Notes: generated by a model not told the origin, from the letters alone. Positions 1 to 11,845 are shown, numbered from the stretch's first letter. The stretch: 64,000 nt of DNA from Medakamo hakoo (GCA_026636295.1 CP089464.1:62001-126000); one strand, 5' to 3'. Made by a program: numbers and translations.

Positions 1-3000
1 GAGGTGGAAGACTCCCACCCCGCTCCCCGCAACACATCCTTTCAGGGCGCCAGAGGTACGGCCATGCCCAGGGCAGGGCGTGCGACCGCCGCGGACGGAG
101 TTTCGAGGCGTGGGCGTGACGCGCCGCCGGCGCGAGCGGGCACGGCGCGCGCGACGTCCGCCAATGCCGAGGGGCGCGGCGCGCGCGACGTCTTCTGCCC
201 AATGCCCTCACCGCCGCCCTCCACACACAGGCCTCGCCGAAGCCATGGACCCGGCCCTCGGCGACCACCACCGCCAGGTTGTGCGTAGCAAGTACGGCCG
301 GGCCGTGGTGGTGTCGTCTCTTGGCCACCCCGGGCGCACCGACCGCGTCCTGTCCTCAGAGCCCTCCTCAGAGCCCAGAGAGCACATCCAGGTACAGCAC
401 ATCCATTGTTTTCTTCTCTTTTCGGCGGGGGTCGCGCCCGTAGTTTTGTCCGGGGGGTTGCAGGTCGCACGGAGCGTGAGCGTGGACGCGGCGGGCGCCG
501 CGACGGCCGGCCGCCGGCAAGAAAAAACGTCTCCACTCACGCCCTCCAAACCACAAACAACGCTAGCTTGACAACGAAACCGGCGCCGGCAACACCGCCG
601 CCCGCCTGGTCCGCCTCTCCCGCCCTACCAACGTCGGCGAGCGCTGGGCTACGCACGCTGCCACCACAGACGCGGTCGTCGCGCTGGTGAAGCCGGTCTC
701 GCAGGAGTGGACGTCGTGTCTAGGTACGACCGTCCTCCCCACCGCCGACGCTCCGCTCCACAAATACGACGTGTTTGTCCGCAACGAGGCCGACGAGCGC
801 GGCTATTTCATGGAGGTGATGGGCCCTGGCGTCACGTTATTCGTCTGCAAGCCGGACCGGCTGTCCCGGCACCTGCCCGCCTTCAACGCCCTGATGCGGC
901 GGACGGCGGCCAAGGGCGGCGCCTTGGTCTGTGACACTGGCACGGACGGCGTCGCCGCCCTCGTGTCCGGCTCCAATAACCACATCACGGCGGACGCACG
1001 CCAGTGGCGCAAAGTTTTGGAGGCTGGGCGCGTGGACGCGGCGTGCGCGCGCGGCGAGGTCGTGGGCGGCGACGACGCCACCATGGACCTGTGGATGACG
1101 CAAACCGCGCCGGGCGCGCCGGGCGCGGATGCCAGCGCCGGCGATGAACGCGCCGCGTCGGACGATGAGGAAGCCGCCGGTTTAGAGGCCGCCTTACGCG
1201 GGTTCGCCGTCGAGAAGGAAGACGGCTGGCACGCTGCGGTGGAGGACGTGGAGGGCGATGGGGCGCCCCGCTCGCTCGACGCGGTGCAAGCGGCCCTGCT
1301 GGACCAGCTGCCTGCGCAGTTGGCTGCGCTGCGCGCGCGCCTGGGCGAGGTCGCGGAACAACCGCCGGGTGGCTCGGGCCAGGGGCCGGGTGCGGCGGCC
1401 GCGCCGCACCTGGCCCTGCCACCGGGCGGGCGCCGCAACGCGTTGCGCGTCCCGCTGCTGCGGGGCGAGCGCCGCGACGCGCAGAGCGAGGGGCCGCAGC
1501 GGTTGGTGCGCGTGCCGCTCTACACGGCCCGCAACGCCCTGTACGCGCTGACCACCCAGGGCGCGCTGGACGACGGCCTGAAACAAGCTGCGGCTGCCCT
1601 GGGCCGCGCCGCGGGATCGAGCCCGGGCGAGGTCGCGGACTGGCTGGTCAGCGAGCTGGCCAGAGTCCGCGCGGTGATCGACGAGTCGACCGCGCGCGTC
1701 GCGCTTGGCCCGGACTGGCAGCCGCCGCCGCCGGCGCGGCCGCCGCGCGAGGAAGCCGCGTCCGGCCTGGAGTACGCCGCCACTGACGACGCCAAGGCGG
1801 CCCGCCGGGACTTCGCCAAGTGCGCCCGTTCCATCGTCACGTTTGGCGACCTGCAAAACGCGCTGTGTGTCGCCGCCGCCGAACTGTGGTTCTTGATGGA
1901 CGACGCGCACCGCGAGGCCCAGGCCCCGCCGGTCGACTCCGACCCACTGGCCCGGGCCCCGCCGGTCGACTCCGACCCACAGCCTGGCCGTGTCCAGGCC
2001 GCGCGGAAGGACCCGTACGCGCCGCACGGCGTGTGTGTTTTACTCGGCGCGGGCGGCACGGCCATCGTGCCGGCGGCCTGGCCCGTCGTCATCACCGCGC
2101 TGGAGCGCGAGATGGACGCGTGGGAAGACCGCCACGACGCAGGCGCGCCTGAAGCCGGGCCCGTCAGCGTTTTGCGGGACGGAACCGTCCTGGTGGGCGC
2201 CCGCACGGTGTGGGCGCCCGCCCCGGCGGGTGGTGGCGAAGAGGGCGCCGGCGCGGCGGCCGACCCTGTCGTCGTCGACGCGGGCGGGCGGGCCGACGAG
2301 GGCCAGAGCCTGGAGGCCAAGACCGCACGCCTCATTTCCACCACCATGCACGCCGGCGTCTGCCGGCTGCGCGCCGAGAACGGAGCCAAGATTGTGTGGG
2401 GCGCCACGCGCGCGCAGTCATTCCAAGGGGGCCGCGTGTCGACGTGCGCCGCGTGGAGTGTTCATTTCCAGCGGTTGGTCGACGGCCTCGCGACGGAGGA
2501 AGAAGAAGAAAGCTTCACGCGCGGCTTCTCCAAGGCGGCCGACGACCTCCTGGCCGAGTGGCACGACGAGGGCATCACCCACGGCCTGCTGGACGCACGC
2601 AAGTCATGTGGCGTCGCCGCCCAACCGGCGCCGGGAACTGCGGTGCGTTTTTTTTCTCGCCTCTGTTTTTTTTTGGCGCTTTTATGGCGGGGGCCACATG
2701 CACACGTGTTTTTTTTCCTTTTCCGTCCCGCCGCGCCCTCACCCCCACCCGCCAACCACCCTCACGCCCTGCCCTTGACACGTCCACAATGATTAGATCC
2801 AGTCCGTCCGCACCCAGGTGCACACCCTGCTCGCCTTTGCCGGCCTCATGAAGGCGCGTGCTGCGACGCGGGGCCAGGACGTCACTTTCCAGGTCCTGGT
2901 CACGCACCAGTCCGTGCACGGCCCGGTGATTGTGACGCGGGCCGAAGCCGTGGGTAGCATCCGCGGCATGCGCATGCTTCAGCAGGACGATGAGGCGTTG

Positions 3001-5037
3001 CGTGCCGCGGGCAAGTCCGTGCGCAAGTCCGCCCGGATCGTGCTCGACCCCATCCGCCTGACCCGCTCTGCGCCCGTTTTCGACGTCCTGTCCGCCCCTC
3101 GCCCCGGCGACGACCTGGGTCCCGCCGCCGAAATCCGCACGTACACCCTCGTTGTGGACAAGATCGGCCGCGAGCTCATTGAGGCCGGCATCGTCTGCCC
3201 GGCGGGCGTGCCGCCTGGCGCGCCCGCGTCGTCCTACTTTCGCCAGGCGGCCGACGACGTGTCGTGGGTCTACCGGGCCGTGTTCGGCGACGTCGTGGGT
3301 GGCTGCAGCGCGATCGCCCCGGTGTGCATTCTCCCGGGCGCGGGCCGGGCCGTCCCACCCGGCAACATGGAGTGGGCCAAGCAGGTCATCGCCCGTGGTG
3401 GCGCGCACGTGGACGCGCGGACCCGCTGCCTGACCTTTATGTCGCCGTCCAGCCCGATCGTCAACGTCGGGCGCGCCGCGCGCCGGCCCGCGTACATCCG
3501 AGCGGTCGGGAACGCCGCCCCACGCGGCTCCACCCAGTCCAAGCACCAAGGCCACGACGGGCGCCTGGCCGCGACGGCGGCCCTGCAGTCGGAGTTTGTG
3601 CGCGGCGTGTGCGCGGTGCCGGGCGTCGCCAACCTGGGCCAATCGACCTCTGCGTCGGTCGTCACCCACCTCCGGGGCGACACCTCTTGCACCTTGCGGC
3701 ACCAGGGCGTAGGCGGCCTGGCCGCTGTGGCGCGCACGCGCCCAGAGCTCCACTCGTTCATGGTTCGGACGGACGATTTCTTGCCTGCCTTTGGTTTTCT
3801 TCCGCTGCCTGGCGGGAACGCGCCTCAACCGACCCACCGCGACCCGCCCGTCGCTTACCTCACCGCGGCTGAGGCCGCTGCCGGACCCGACCGCCTGGCC
3901 CTGGTCGCCCGCACCCTGCGCACGCGTACCCTCATCCAGATTGGGCGCGCGCCTGCCGGGGCGGAGGCCGGGGCGGAGGCCGGGGCGGAGGACGGCCGCC
4001 TGGTCGGCGGGCACGTCACGCATTTCAACGACAGCCCCGACGACGCCTGGTACGGTGACGACTTTCTACGCTCCTGCGACTTGCGGGCGTCCCTGGTGTC
4101 GGGTGAGACGGTCGTCCTCCGCCTGATCGAAGCCGGCGAGTGTGCCGCGGTGCGCGTCGTCAACCGCCTGTGCCCGGGCGACCGCGCCCGCGATGAGGTA
4201 GGCCCGGTCCTCGCCCTGGCCGTCGCGTTCGAACCCCAGTTCCGGGCGAGCACCGGCGTCAACGTCCACAACACCGCGGTGGACGGCCTGGTCATGGCCG
4301 GTCGGCGCCCGCCCGACCGTTTGGAGGCTCCGTTCCCAACGCTGCCAGAAGACCCAAACGTGCACCTGGGTCCCGCGTTTGCGACCGGCGGCGCCAAACG
4401 CGCCCAGGCCAACGGCGCGGGCGGCGGACGCCCGGACGGCCGGCTCCGTGCCGACCGTCTTTCGGGCGGAGGCGGCGGTGGCGGCGGCGGGGGTGGAGGG
4501 CGTCCGCCCAAGCGCCCGCGGTCTGGCGCTGGTGGTGCGGGCGCTGGTGGCGCGGGCGCTGGTGGCGCGGGCGCTGGTCGCAAACGTGGCGGGCGGCCTC
4601 GCGCCGACGCCCCCGCCGCCGCTGCCCAACAGGCGGCTGCTGTCACTGCCCAACAGGCGGCTGCCGCCGCTGCGGCGGCCGAGCGGGCTGGCGCGGGCGG
4701 TGGTGGCGTCGGCGCGGCTGTCGCGGCCGAAGAGCCCGCTGCCCTGCCCGGTGCCGGTGACGGCCCGGCTGGTGGGGGCGAGGCCGGGCGTCTAGGCGCG
4801 GCTGGAGAAGCTGCCGCGCGCGAGGCGCCTGAGCAGGCTGCCGCCGCCCAACGGGCCGCGGCTGCTGCTGCCGCCGCTGCCGCCGTCGGCGCGCCCGGCC
4901 GCGGCCCTCCTCCTGGCGGGCGCGGCCGCGGCCGCGGCCGTGGCCGTCGCGGTCGCCTGCCAGCTGCGCTCCGGCCTCCACCGCCCAACCAGGGGACCCT
5001 GCATGCCTTTTTTGGTGGGCGTGGCGGCGGCGCTTGA
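1..5037 (+). CDS. Large unrecognised protein with C-terminal PIP box (5' end outside window)
   Basis: I do not recognise this family. The visible exons are 1-55, 231-391, 567-2642 and 2797-5037, giving about 1,510 residues; the first exon runs off the left edge. Exons 1 to 3 join in frame at GT-AG sites. For the last intron, acceptors at 2796, 2802 and 2817 are all in frame, so its end is uncertain by seven residues. The middle of the protein is globular-looking. The last 230 residues are low complexity: runs of Gly, GAG repeats and Ala/Gln, with Arg/Gly stretches. The very end reads QGTLHAFF, a textbook PCNA-interacting motif (Q-x-x-L-x-x-F-F), at 4990-5013. An 11-residue unit (APPVDSDPLAR) is tandemly duplicated at 1922-1987. 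A role with PCNA in replication, repair or mobile DNA is inference. Confidence is high that it is a gene, low for function. Confidence 0.7.
1922..1987 (+). repeat. 33-bp in-frame tandem duplication
   Basis: Two copies of a 33-bp unit lie side by side inside the coding sequence. They encode the 11-residue unit APPVDSDPLAR and then APPVDSDPQPG. The first 25 bases of the two copies are identical, which suggests a recent duplication. Confidence 0.85.
4990..5013 (+). other. PIP box (PCNA-interacting peptide) coding segment
   Basis: The codons spell QGTLHAFF eight residues before the stop. This fits the canonical PIP consensus Q-x-x-(L/I/M)-x-x-(F/Y)-(F/Y). It sits at the extreme C-terminus after a disordered Arg/Pro-rich tail, the usual place for such a motif in DNA ligases, nucleases and methyltransferases that ride on the sliding clamp. 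Confidence 0.7.
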
Positions 5038-5170
5038 GGCCGTCGGTCGTGTGGGCGTGGTGTCGTGTGTGCGTGCGGGGTGGAGATGGATTGGGTGGGG
5101 GAGGGATGGAGGGAGAGTTTTTTTCGGGGTACCTTTCCCTTCTCCCCTCCCCCCCCCCCTTGCTTTTTCA

Positions 5171-5255
5171 CGTGTGTGCGCGTGTGCGTGTGTGTGTGTG
5201 TGCGTGTGTGTGTGTGTGTGTGCGTGTGTGTGTGTGGGTGCGTGTGTGCGTGTGC
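5171..5255. repeat. (GT)n microsatellite
   Basis: About 85 bases of GT dinucleotides with occasional GC interruptions, in the gap between the PIP-box gene and the kinase gene. Confidence 0.9.
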
Positions 5256-5430
5256 ATGAAACGAATGAATGCTTTGAATGCTTTGAACACATGCGGCGGG
5301 AGGGAGAGGGGTGGATGGAGAGAAGAGGGAGGGCTAGCTTGGTGGTGTGGCTAGGTCCGGGTCCACGGTCCACACCCCTGTTCCACGCCGCGGCGGCGCG
5401 AGGGGAACACACTAGGGGCGTCGTCGTCGT

Positions 5431-5458
5431 CCCCCCTCCCCCCCCCCCCCCCCCCCTC
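5431..5458. repeat. Poly-C tract
   Basis: A run of 28 bases that is C except for two T, ending 27 bases before the kinase start codon. Length polymorphism or slippage is expected here. Confidence 0.85.
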
Positions 5459-5484
5459 TCACCACCCACACACACTACGTCCAC

Positions 5485-7212
5485 ATGTCGGCGCCGTTGC
5501 CAGCTCGGGCCCGTCCCGGCTGCGCCAGTGGGCGCGGCCTCGCCCCGCCCCGCCCATCCTCCGGCCGCCCGCATGCGCTCGCGCCCGCGCCTGCTGCGCT
5601 CCCCATCGCCGCCGCTGCGGCAGCCTCCCTCGCCGCGGCAGGAGACGCCGCTGCCGCCCTGCAAGCCGCTCTCCAAGCAGCCAACGTCCAGGATGCACCT
5701 GCCTTGTTGACAGCAGCAGCTGAAGCCGCCCTGGACGCGGGCGCGGCGGCGTCTGATGCGGCCGCGTCGCCCGCCGCGGCGGGCGCGGCGCAGGCGCTGG
5801 CTGCGGGCGTGGCGGGCTTGCTAAACTGGCCGCCGCGCCTGGACTCGGTCGGCGTGGTGGCGGTGCGTAGTGTGGGGTGGGTGAGGCAAGGGCGTGGGGG
5901 GTCGCCACGTCCCCCGCTTGGCGTCGTCCCTTCTTCTCGCACCACCACGCCCCACACGCGCCCACCCACACCACCCACCAACACACACACACACACACAC
6001 CAGGCCCTCTCCTACCTGACGCTCTCACGCCCGGCCCCCCTGCCCGGCATCTTTGATTTTTACGTCGCCGCACCGCTGGCCGCCGCCCTGGGCCGCACCC
6101 GCGTCACGGGCGACCTGGTCCTGCGCGACCGCCTGGGCGGCGGCAACTTTGGCCAGGTCTTTGAGGGCGTGCGCCTGCGCAGCCAGGCCGACGAGCGCGG
6201 CGCGCTCGCGCCCAACCTGCCGCCCGACCTCAAGGCCCGCCGCGTCGTGTTGAAGCGGGTGAACAAAGATTCGGCGGGCGTGCGCGACACCTTCTTGCGC
6301 GCCGGCACCATGGCCGTCGGCGCGGGCGAAGCGGGCGCGGCGGAGGCGTACATGAACGGCCGCGTCGGCCGCGCGGGCGGCGCCGCGGGCGCGCGCGTCG
6401 CCTCGTACCTGGGCGAGTTCACGCCGACCGCCAACGCGCGCGGCTTCACCCGCGGCGCCCAGTGGCTGGTCTGGCGGTTTGAGTCGGACGCCACGCTCGC
6501 CGACGCGCTGGCCGGCGCGCTCGGCTCCTTCCCCGCCTGCCTGGAACCGCTCGTCCTCGGCCGTGGCCGCGGCGGCGGACCGGCCGACAGGGCCTACCCG
6601 GCCGGCGCGGCCATCCGGGCGACGCTGCGGTCCATCCTCACCGCCCTGGACGCCCTGCACAGCCTGGGCATCGTTCACCGGGACGTCAAGCCCGAAAACA
6701 TCCTGGTCACGGCCGCGGGCGACGTCAAGCTCATCGACTTTGGCGCGGCCGCCGACCTGTGCACGGGCATCAACTTTTCGCCGGGCTACGGCCTGCTCGA
6801 CCCGCGGTACGCGCCGCCCGAAGGCCTGGTCATGCCCTCCACCTTCCCCCGCCCGCCGCCGCCGGCCATTGCGGCTCTGGTCGCGCCGTTCGCGTGGGCG
6901 TACGGCGCCCCCGACCTGTTCGACACGTACTCGGCCGGCGCGCTGTTCCTGCAGATGGCCATCCCCGAGCTGCGGTCGGCCGCCTCCCAGCGCGGCTTCA
7001 ACGGCGAGCTGGCCAAGTGCGGGGGCGACCTGGAGGCGTGGCGCCAGTCGCGCCGGGCCGCGCGGTACGACTACTCCCTGCTGGACGCGGACGGCGGCGC
7101 GGGGTGGGACCTCGCGCTCAAGCTGCTGGCGCCGCGGTCGGGGCCGCTCAACAGGGGGCGCTTGAGCGCCAAAGCCGCCCTGCGCCACCGGTACTTTAGG
7201 TGCAACAGTTGA
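5485..7212 (+). CDS. Thylakoid STN7/STN8-family Ser/Thr protein kinase
   Basis: Exons 5485-5862 and 6004-7212 encode 528 residues. Kinases of this family phosphorylate light-harvesting proteins (STN7/Stt7, state transitions) or photosystem II core proteins (STN8) at the thylakoid membrane. The kinase domain shows a glycine loop LGGGNFG near residue 171, a lysine in VVLKRV, the catalytic HRDVKPEN near 352 and DFG near 371. Family-specific blocks follow: [16 protein letters not shown]-like [11 protein letters not shown] and a closing [14 protein letters not shown]. The Ala-rich N-terminus fits a chloroplast transit peptide. I do not see the paired N-terminal cysteines expected in STN7, which leans towards STN8, but that is tentative. 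The 141-bp intron is a multiple of three and stop-free, so unspliced RNA would still be read through. Confidence 0.88.
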   Translation: MSAPLPARARPGCASGRGLAPPRPSSGRPHALAPAPAALPIAAAAAASLAAAGDAAAALQAALQAANVQDAPALLTAAAEAALDAGAAASDAAASPAAAGAAQALAAGVAGLLNWPPRLDSVGVVAVRSVGWVRQGRGGSPRPPLGVVPSSRTTTPHTRPPTPPTNTHTHTHQALSYLTLSRPAPLPGIFDFYVAAPLAAALGRTRVTGDLVLRDRLGGGNFGQVFEGVRLRSQADERGALAPNLPPDLKARRVVLKRVNKDSAGVRDTFLRAGTMAVGAGEAGAAEAYMNGRVGRAGGAAGARVASYLGEFTPTANARGFTRGAQWLVWRFESDATLADALAGALGSFPACLEPLVLGRGRGGGPADRAYPAGAAIRATLRSILTALDALHSLGIVHRDVKPENILVTAAGDVKLIDFGAAADLCTGINFSPGYGLLDPRYAPPEGLVMPSTFPRPPPPAIAALVAPFAWAYGAPDLFDTYSAGALFLQMAIPELRSAASQRGFNGELAKCGGDLEAWRQSRRAARYDYSLLDADGGAGWDLALKLLAPRSGPLNRGRLSAKAALRHRYFRCNS

Positions 7213-7580
7213 CGAGACAGCAGGGGAGTGGAGACGGGGGTGGGGTGAGAGTTGTCCCGTGATCATCATTGATGGGGGAGGAGGGAGGGAGGGGGGTGGG
7301 GTGGGGATGGGGGGATGGCATGGAGGGTGGTGGTTGCAATGTGCCTGTCTTCTTTACTCCGGAAAAAAATCATGTGCGGTCCTGGCCTCCTGCACGCAGG
7401 AAAACAAAGAGGGGCGGACGCATGACGCTGCGTCCGTACGGAAGGGATGGCATGGTGGTCGCGCCGCAACCGCTCGCGCACGCTGCTCCACACTCTGCTT
7501 TTTTTCTTTCGTGTTTACTCCCAGGGCGCGCGCGCGGCCAGGGTCGACCCCAGCCCTTCCTGGCCGGCGTGCGCTGCTTC
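7213..7580. other. Intergenic region, kinase 3' end to RF2 promoter
   Basis: Both flanking genes are on the plus strand. The gap holds G-rich sequence just after the kinase stop and pyrimidine-rich sequence (7495-7525) before RF2. I see no coding or structured element. Confidence 0.6.
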
Positions 7581-9174
7581 ATGCCCGGCAGCGGCCGTGC
7601 CCTGTCCCGCGTCCTCACCTCTTTCATCCACCGGTCGGCCATGCTGCCGTCGGCCGGCGGCGCGTCGGCCGCCGCCACCTCTACTAGAACCGCCGCCACG
7701 GCCGCACGAGGCGGGGTGGCGTCGTGTTCGGCCACTGGACTTCAAGGCAGCGCTCTCAGACACACGTCTGCTGTGGCGGGATGGAGGTGGCACGCCCGCC
7801 AGCGGTCCGCAGTGTCGCCCAATGCGCGCCGCGCGCTGGCCACGACGACGACGCGTGCGGCCGCGGCCTCGCCGCCAGGCGAGGCCGCATCGTCCACCGC
7901 GCCCGCTGACTTCACGCCCGCCACCCTGAAAGCCAAGGTACGTGACAAGAGAGGTGCACACAGACCCGCCTCCTCCACACACACGCCCCTCCCCCCTCTC
8001 TCTCACACACACACACACGCCGCCCCCCCATCCCCCCCCCCCCCATCCCCTCCAAAATTAGGTCTCCACCTTGGAAGTGGCCGTGGCCGACGCGCTCGCC
8101 GTCATCGACTTACCCGCGTCCCGCGCCCGCCTGGCCGACCTAGAAAAAGCCGCGGCAGCGGAAGACCTGTGGAATGACAGGCCCGCTGCTGAGAAGCTGT
8201 TGCGCGCGGTGGACGCCGCCCGGACCGTCGTGGCGGAGGCGGAGGCGCTGGCGGCCCTGCTGGACGACGCGGCCGCGGCTGCCGAGCTGGCTGGCGACGC
8301 GGCGGACGCGGAGGAAGCGGACGCGTTTATTCGAGAGGGCGCGGCGTACGCGGCATCCCTGGAATCCGCGCTGGCCGACTGGGAGCTGCGCCGCCTGCTG
8401 GGCGGGGAGTGGGACCGCGGCGACGCCGTCCTCACCGTCCAGTCGGGCGCCGGCGGCACGGAAGCCCAGGACTGGGCCGCCATGCTGGAACGCATGTACA
8501 CCCGGTGGGCGGCGGCCCAGGGCTTCACCGTGCGCACGCTCGACCGGTCGCCCGGCGAGGAAGCCGGCATCAAGTCCGTGGAGCTCGAAGTCTCCGGCCC
8601 GTTTGCGTACGGCCTGCTGGCCGCCGAGCGCGGCACGCACCGCCTCGTCCGCCTCTCGCCCTTCAACGCCAAGGCCGCCCGCCAGACCAGCTTCGCGTCC
8701 GTGGAGGTCATGCCCGTCCTGGACGACGACGTGGAGGCGTCCTTTGACCTGCCGCCGGACGACGTGGAAATCACGACCATGCGGGCGGGCGGGGCGGGCG
8801 GCCAAAACGTGAACAAGGTGGAGACGGCGGTGCGCGTGCGCCACATCCCGACGGGTGTCGCGGTCCGCTGCCAGGTCGAGCGCTCCCAGGCCGCCAACAA
8901 GGTCCGGGCGCTGGCCATGCTCCGTGCCAAGCTGCTGGTCGCCGCCCGGGAACAGGCCGCCGCGCGCGCGGCCGAGATCCGGGGCGACGTCCTGCGCGCG
9001 GCGTGGGGCGCCCAGATCCGGTCGTACGTGCTCCACCCGTACAAGCAGGTGCGCGACGCGCGGACGGGCGTGGCCGTGAGCGACGCGGACGGCGTGTTGG
9101 ACGGCGAGTTGAGCGCGTTCACGGCGCCGTTTTTGCGGTGGCGGGCGGTGCAGGCGGCGGGGAAGGAGGAGTGA
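7581..9174 (+). CDS. prfB: Organellar peptide chain release factor 2 (RF2, bacterial type)
   Basis: Exons 7581-7937 and 8062-9174 encode 489 residues. Bacterial-type RF2 ends translation at UGA and UAA codons by binding the stop codon and triggering release of the peptide from tRNA. The protein has the RF2 stop-codon-reading tripeptide SPF (in RLSPFNAK, near residue 318) and the catalytic GGQ loop ([13 protein letters not shown], near 365). The N-terminal half is the usual helical domain. The first 120 residues are Ala/Ser/Arg-rich and look like a transit peptide. By analogy with plant HCF109 I favour the plastid, but the sequence does not exclude mitochondria. ATG codons at 7581 or 7641 could both serve as start. 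It converges on the nuclease gene with only 65 bp between stops. Confidence 0.9.
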
Positions 9175-9239
9175 GGAGGAGGCGAGTGTGGCACACAGGG
9201 TGACGGAGCAAAAAAGCACGCAGGTGGGTGGTTGGATCA

Positions 9240-10831
9240 TCATTCATGCTCGACAAAAAACTCGCCGCGGCCGCCCACATTCTCCAACCACACCGCCCCC
9301 TCCGCCGCCCGGGCCGCCATCGCCCGCGACGCCGCCTCCAGTTCCGCCGTCAGCGGGTGCGAGTCGGGCGGCCTGAACGCCGCCAACACGGCCGCCAACG
9401 CGGCTTTGTCGCCGTCCGCCACACCGGCCAGGTCGCCCGCGGCCAGCCGCGCGGGCGTGACGTGCCGCCACCACAGGTCCGCCAGCACTTCGTACGCGCC
9501 CGCCCAGTAGCCCGGGTCGGCCGGGATGGTGTACAGGGCCGCGCCACGGCGGGGCGTCCAGCACCACAGGTGCGCCCACCGCCGGCCGAAGATGGCCATG
9601 AGGCCTTGCAGCTGGGGCATGTAGTAGTGCGGGGGCGGGCTGCCGCGCCCGAGCCCGCCGCCCGACGACGTCGGCGGCGGCGCGACCGCCCAGGGCGCGC
9701 CGGCTTCGGGGTCGCCCCGGTTGAACGGGCACTTAATCTCCAGGATGCCGGGTCCGCCGACGGCCGCCGCCGCCGCCAGCGCCGGCCCGACCGCCGGGTG
9801 CGGCGGGCAGGGCGGCGGCGGGGTGGACGGCCCAGCCCGGCCGCCCCACTCCACAGCCGGCACCAGGCCGTCCGGCGACGCGCCCAGCCAGTCGTGGGCG
9901 GGGTCGGTTTTCAACACCGCAAAGGCGCAGTCGGTGACGGGCAGGCCGGTCGCGGACGCGTACGCCGCCAGCGCAGCCGGTTCCGCGGCCGTCCCGTACG
10001 CGGTCGCCGCGTTGCCGCGGAAGGGCGCGGCCAGGCCGACCTTCTCCTCCCACAGCCCGGCCCGGCCGCCGGGCCAAAAGCCGAGGGCATTGCCAAAGGC
10101 AGACGCCGTCAGCCGGCCCGCCCTCGCCGCGTGCCAGGCGGGCGACCGCTGGGCGTCCGGCGGCAAAGACGTCGACGGCTCGGCCGCGGCCGGGCTGGCG
10201 AGCGCGAGCGCGCGCGCGGTGAACCGGCGGGTGCGTTCCTCCGCGGAAATGCCCGCACGGGTGGTTGGCGGGGGTTGTTGCGCAACGACCAGGCTGGGCG
10301 GCGGGGCGGGCGGCCGGTTCAGCAGGGCGCCCGGCGGCGGGTGCTGGAGCGTGGGCGCGGGGACGGGCGCGGCCGCGACTGGGCGGGGTGGGGGCGGACC
10401 GGGAGGTGGCGGCGGCGCGTTCCAATGATGCTCGGCTGGCAGCGGCGCCGCCGCCGCCGCGCTTTGCAGGCGAGACTGTTGTGGGAATGGACAGCATCAC
10501 AAGAGCGTGAGGGCAGAGGCGCCGCCGCCGGGCCGTGGGCGTGGGTGGGGCGACGGGAGGCACAAGAAAAAAAAAACTCGCGAAGATGGAAACCCTGCGC
10601 GCGCGTGCGGGCGCACGAAAAACCCGCGCCGCGGCAGCCTCCCTCCCACACCAAACTCACCTGGCCAGCGCCTGCAGTCCCCGACCCGCCCGTCCAGCCG
10701 GGCGGCAAGGCGTGCAGCCGGCCCGTCAACAGCGCGGCGGCCCGGCGAGCAGACCGGTGCATCGAAGCCGTTGGGCGCAGCGACGAAGGAGCAGGCGTGG
10801 AGGCGGCGCGCGCGCCGCGGGGCGGCGGCAT
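9240..10831 (-). CDS. Organelle-targeted YqaJ / lambda-exonuclease-type nuclease
   Basis: On the minus strand, exons 10831-10661 and 10475-9240 join at phase 0 and encode 468 residues. The C-terminal 310 residues match the YqaJ (PD-(D/E)XK) fold. Seen are the opening SPAWHAARAGRLTAS, a helix with GTAAEPAAL (acidic metal ligand), GASPDGL (Asp) and LEIKCPF (the E-x-K pair). Enzymes of this fold include phage-type 5'-3' exonucleases that make 3' overhangs for strand annealing. Exon 1 encodes an Arg/Ala/Ser-rich leader (MPPPRGARAAS, then MHRSARRAAALL), typical of mitochondrial or plastid import. Residues 58-150 are Pro/Ala-rich linker. A role in organellar DNA recombination is inference from fold plus leader. 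It is divergent from the B12D gene, so they probably share a promoter. Confidence 0.82.
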
Positions 10832-11059
10832 GTACGGTTGAGAGGGTGACCCTCTGTTGGCTGAGAGAGGAGCAGCGGGACTCCGGCCTGGCCGCCCCTC
10901 GCCTGGACGCGCGCAACGGAAAGGAAAGGAGAGCGCTCGCTATTGTGTCGCCTTAACGTGGTTCGCGCTGTGACGGGCGCGGCTGAGTTCACACCTCTTT
11001 CTTGTCTCCCACCCCCGTCGCGCGTCTCCGGTGCACGCAGGCTCCACGCACACCCAGCC

Positions 11060-11845
11060 ATGGCCTCCCGCCAGGTCGCGCCCAAGCTCAACACCTTCCG
11101 CTGGCTGAAGCCGGACGTGCGTTTGTGGGTGGTGGCCCGTTTTTTGGAGCAGAAAAAAGCTGGGCGACGGCGACGGCGCGACTCGCCCTCATGCGGAAAC
11201 CTGCCGTGCGGGCACTGCCTGCCGCCCGCTCTGCCTCCCTTCCGCGCGCGGTTCCGGACGTGCGCGGCCGTCCGCGCTTGCCCCTGTGGACAGCGGCGTG
11301 GGAGGGACGGCCGTGCCTCACTCGACGCGCGCCGAGCGAGAAACACTGCACCGAAAGAAAAAAAACTGCGGCGCCCGCCGCAGAAAACGCGGGCCGCGCA
11401 CGCACACGCCTGCGCCCGCTCGAGTCCACCGCCTCTGTGCCCATGACCAGGCGTGACCGTGTATCACGCCAGGCGCCGAGGGGTGACTGGGCGTCCGGCG
11501 CCCTTCCTGCGCCTCGAAAATCAAAAACTTGCGGGCGCCGCAATCGTGCGCGGCCCCCTCAACCTTGCCCTCCCTCCCTCAGGCAACACACACCCACCTC
11601 ACGCCCCGCCCCAAACCACACACACACAACTCAAACCACAGGTCTACCCCGTCGTCGCCGCCGTCTCCGCCGGCGTCTTCGCCGCCGTCTACTCCACCTT
11701 CCACAACTTCGCCACCAACCCGGACGTGCGCGTCAACAAGGGCCGCCGCACCGACGCCGTGTCTGAGGACCCGGTCATCGCCAAGGAAGGCGTCGCGTAC
11801 AAGAAGAACCTGTACCGGGGCATTGGGTCGCTGGGCAAGCCCTGA
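11060..11845 (+). CDS. B12D-like protein (small mitochondrial NDUFA4/MLRQ-type membrane protein)
   Basis: Exons 11060-11116 and 11642-11845 encode 86 residues, separated by a 525-bp intron. Plant B12D proteins belong to the NADH-ubiquinone reductase MLRQ-subunit family and sit in the inner mitochondrial membrane. The pattern fits well: RWLKPDVYPVVAAV begins a single membrane helix, followed by NPDVRVNKGRR and a basic/aromatic tail (YKKNLYRG). The splice joins RWLKPD to VYPVV, which restores the family's invariant (W-x-x-P-x-V-Y-P) block and supports both exon ends. Its start is 229 bp from the start of the nuclease gene on the other strand. Confidence 0.82.

Larger units (their letters stand above)
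5038..5484. other. Intergenic region with GT and C tracts
   Basis: This gap lies between two plus-strand genes, so it holds the 3' UTR of the first and the promoter of the kinase gene. It contains a long imperfect (GT)n run at 5171-5255 and a nearly pure C run at 5431-5458. No further coding potential was supported. Confidence 0.7.

Noticed and set aside
56-566. Two introns of the same 175-bp length in the first gene, as a possible intron duplication
   Set aside because: Beyond the splice sites the two sequences show no similarity by eye; equal length looks like coincidence.
4215-4250. A GTTCGAACC string resembling a tRNA T-arm
   Set aside because: No acceptor, D or anticodon arms could be placed around it, and it lies inside the coding sequence of the PIP-box gene.
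9240-10475. Reading the YqaJ gene as part of an integrated phage or giant virus
   Set aside because: It has a host-type intron, an organelle leader and ordinary host genes on both sides. No other viral genes are nearby.
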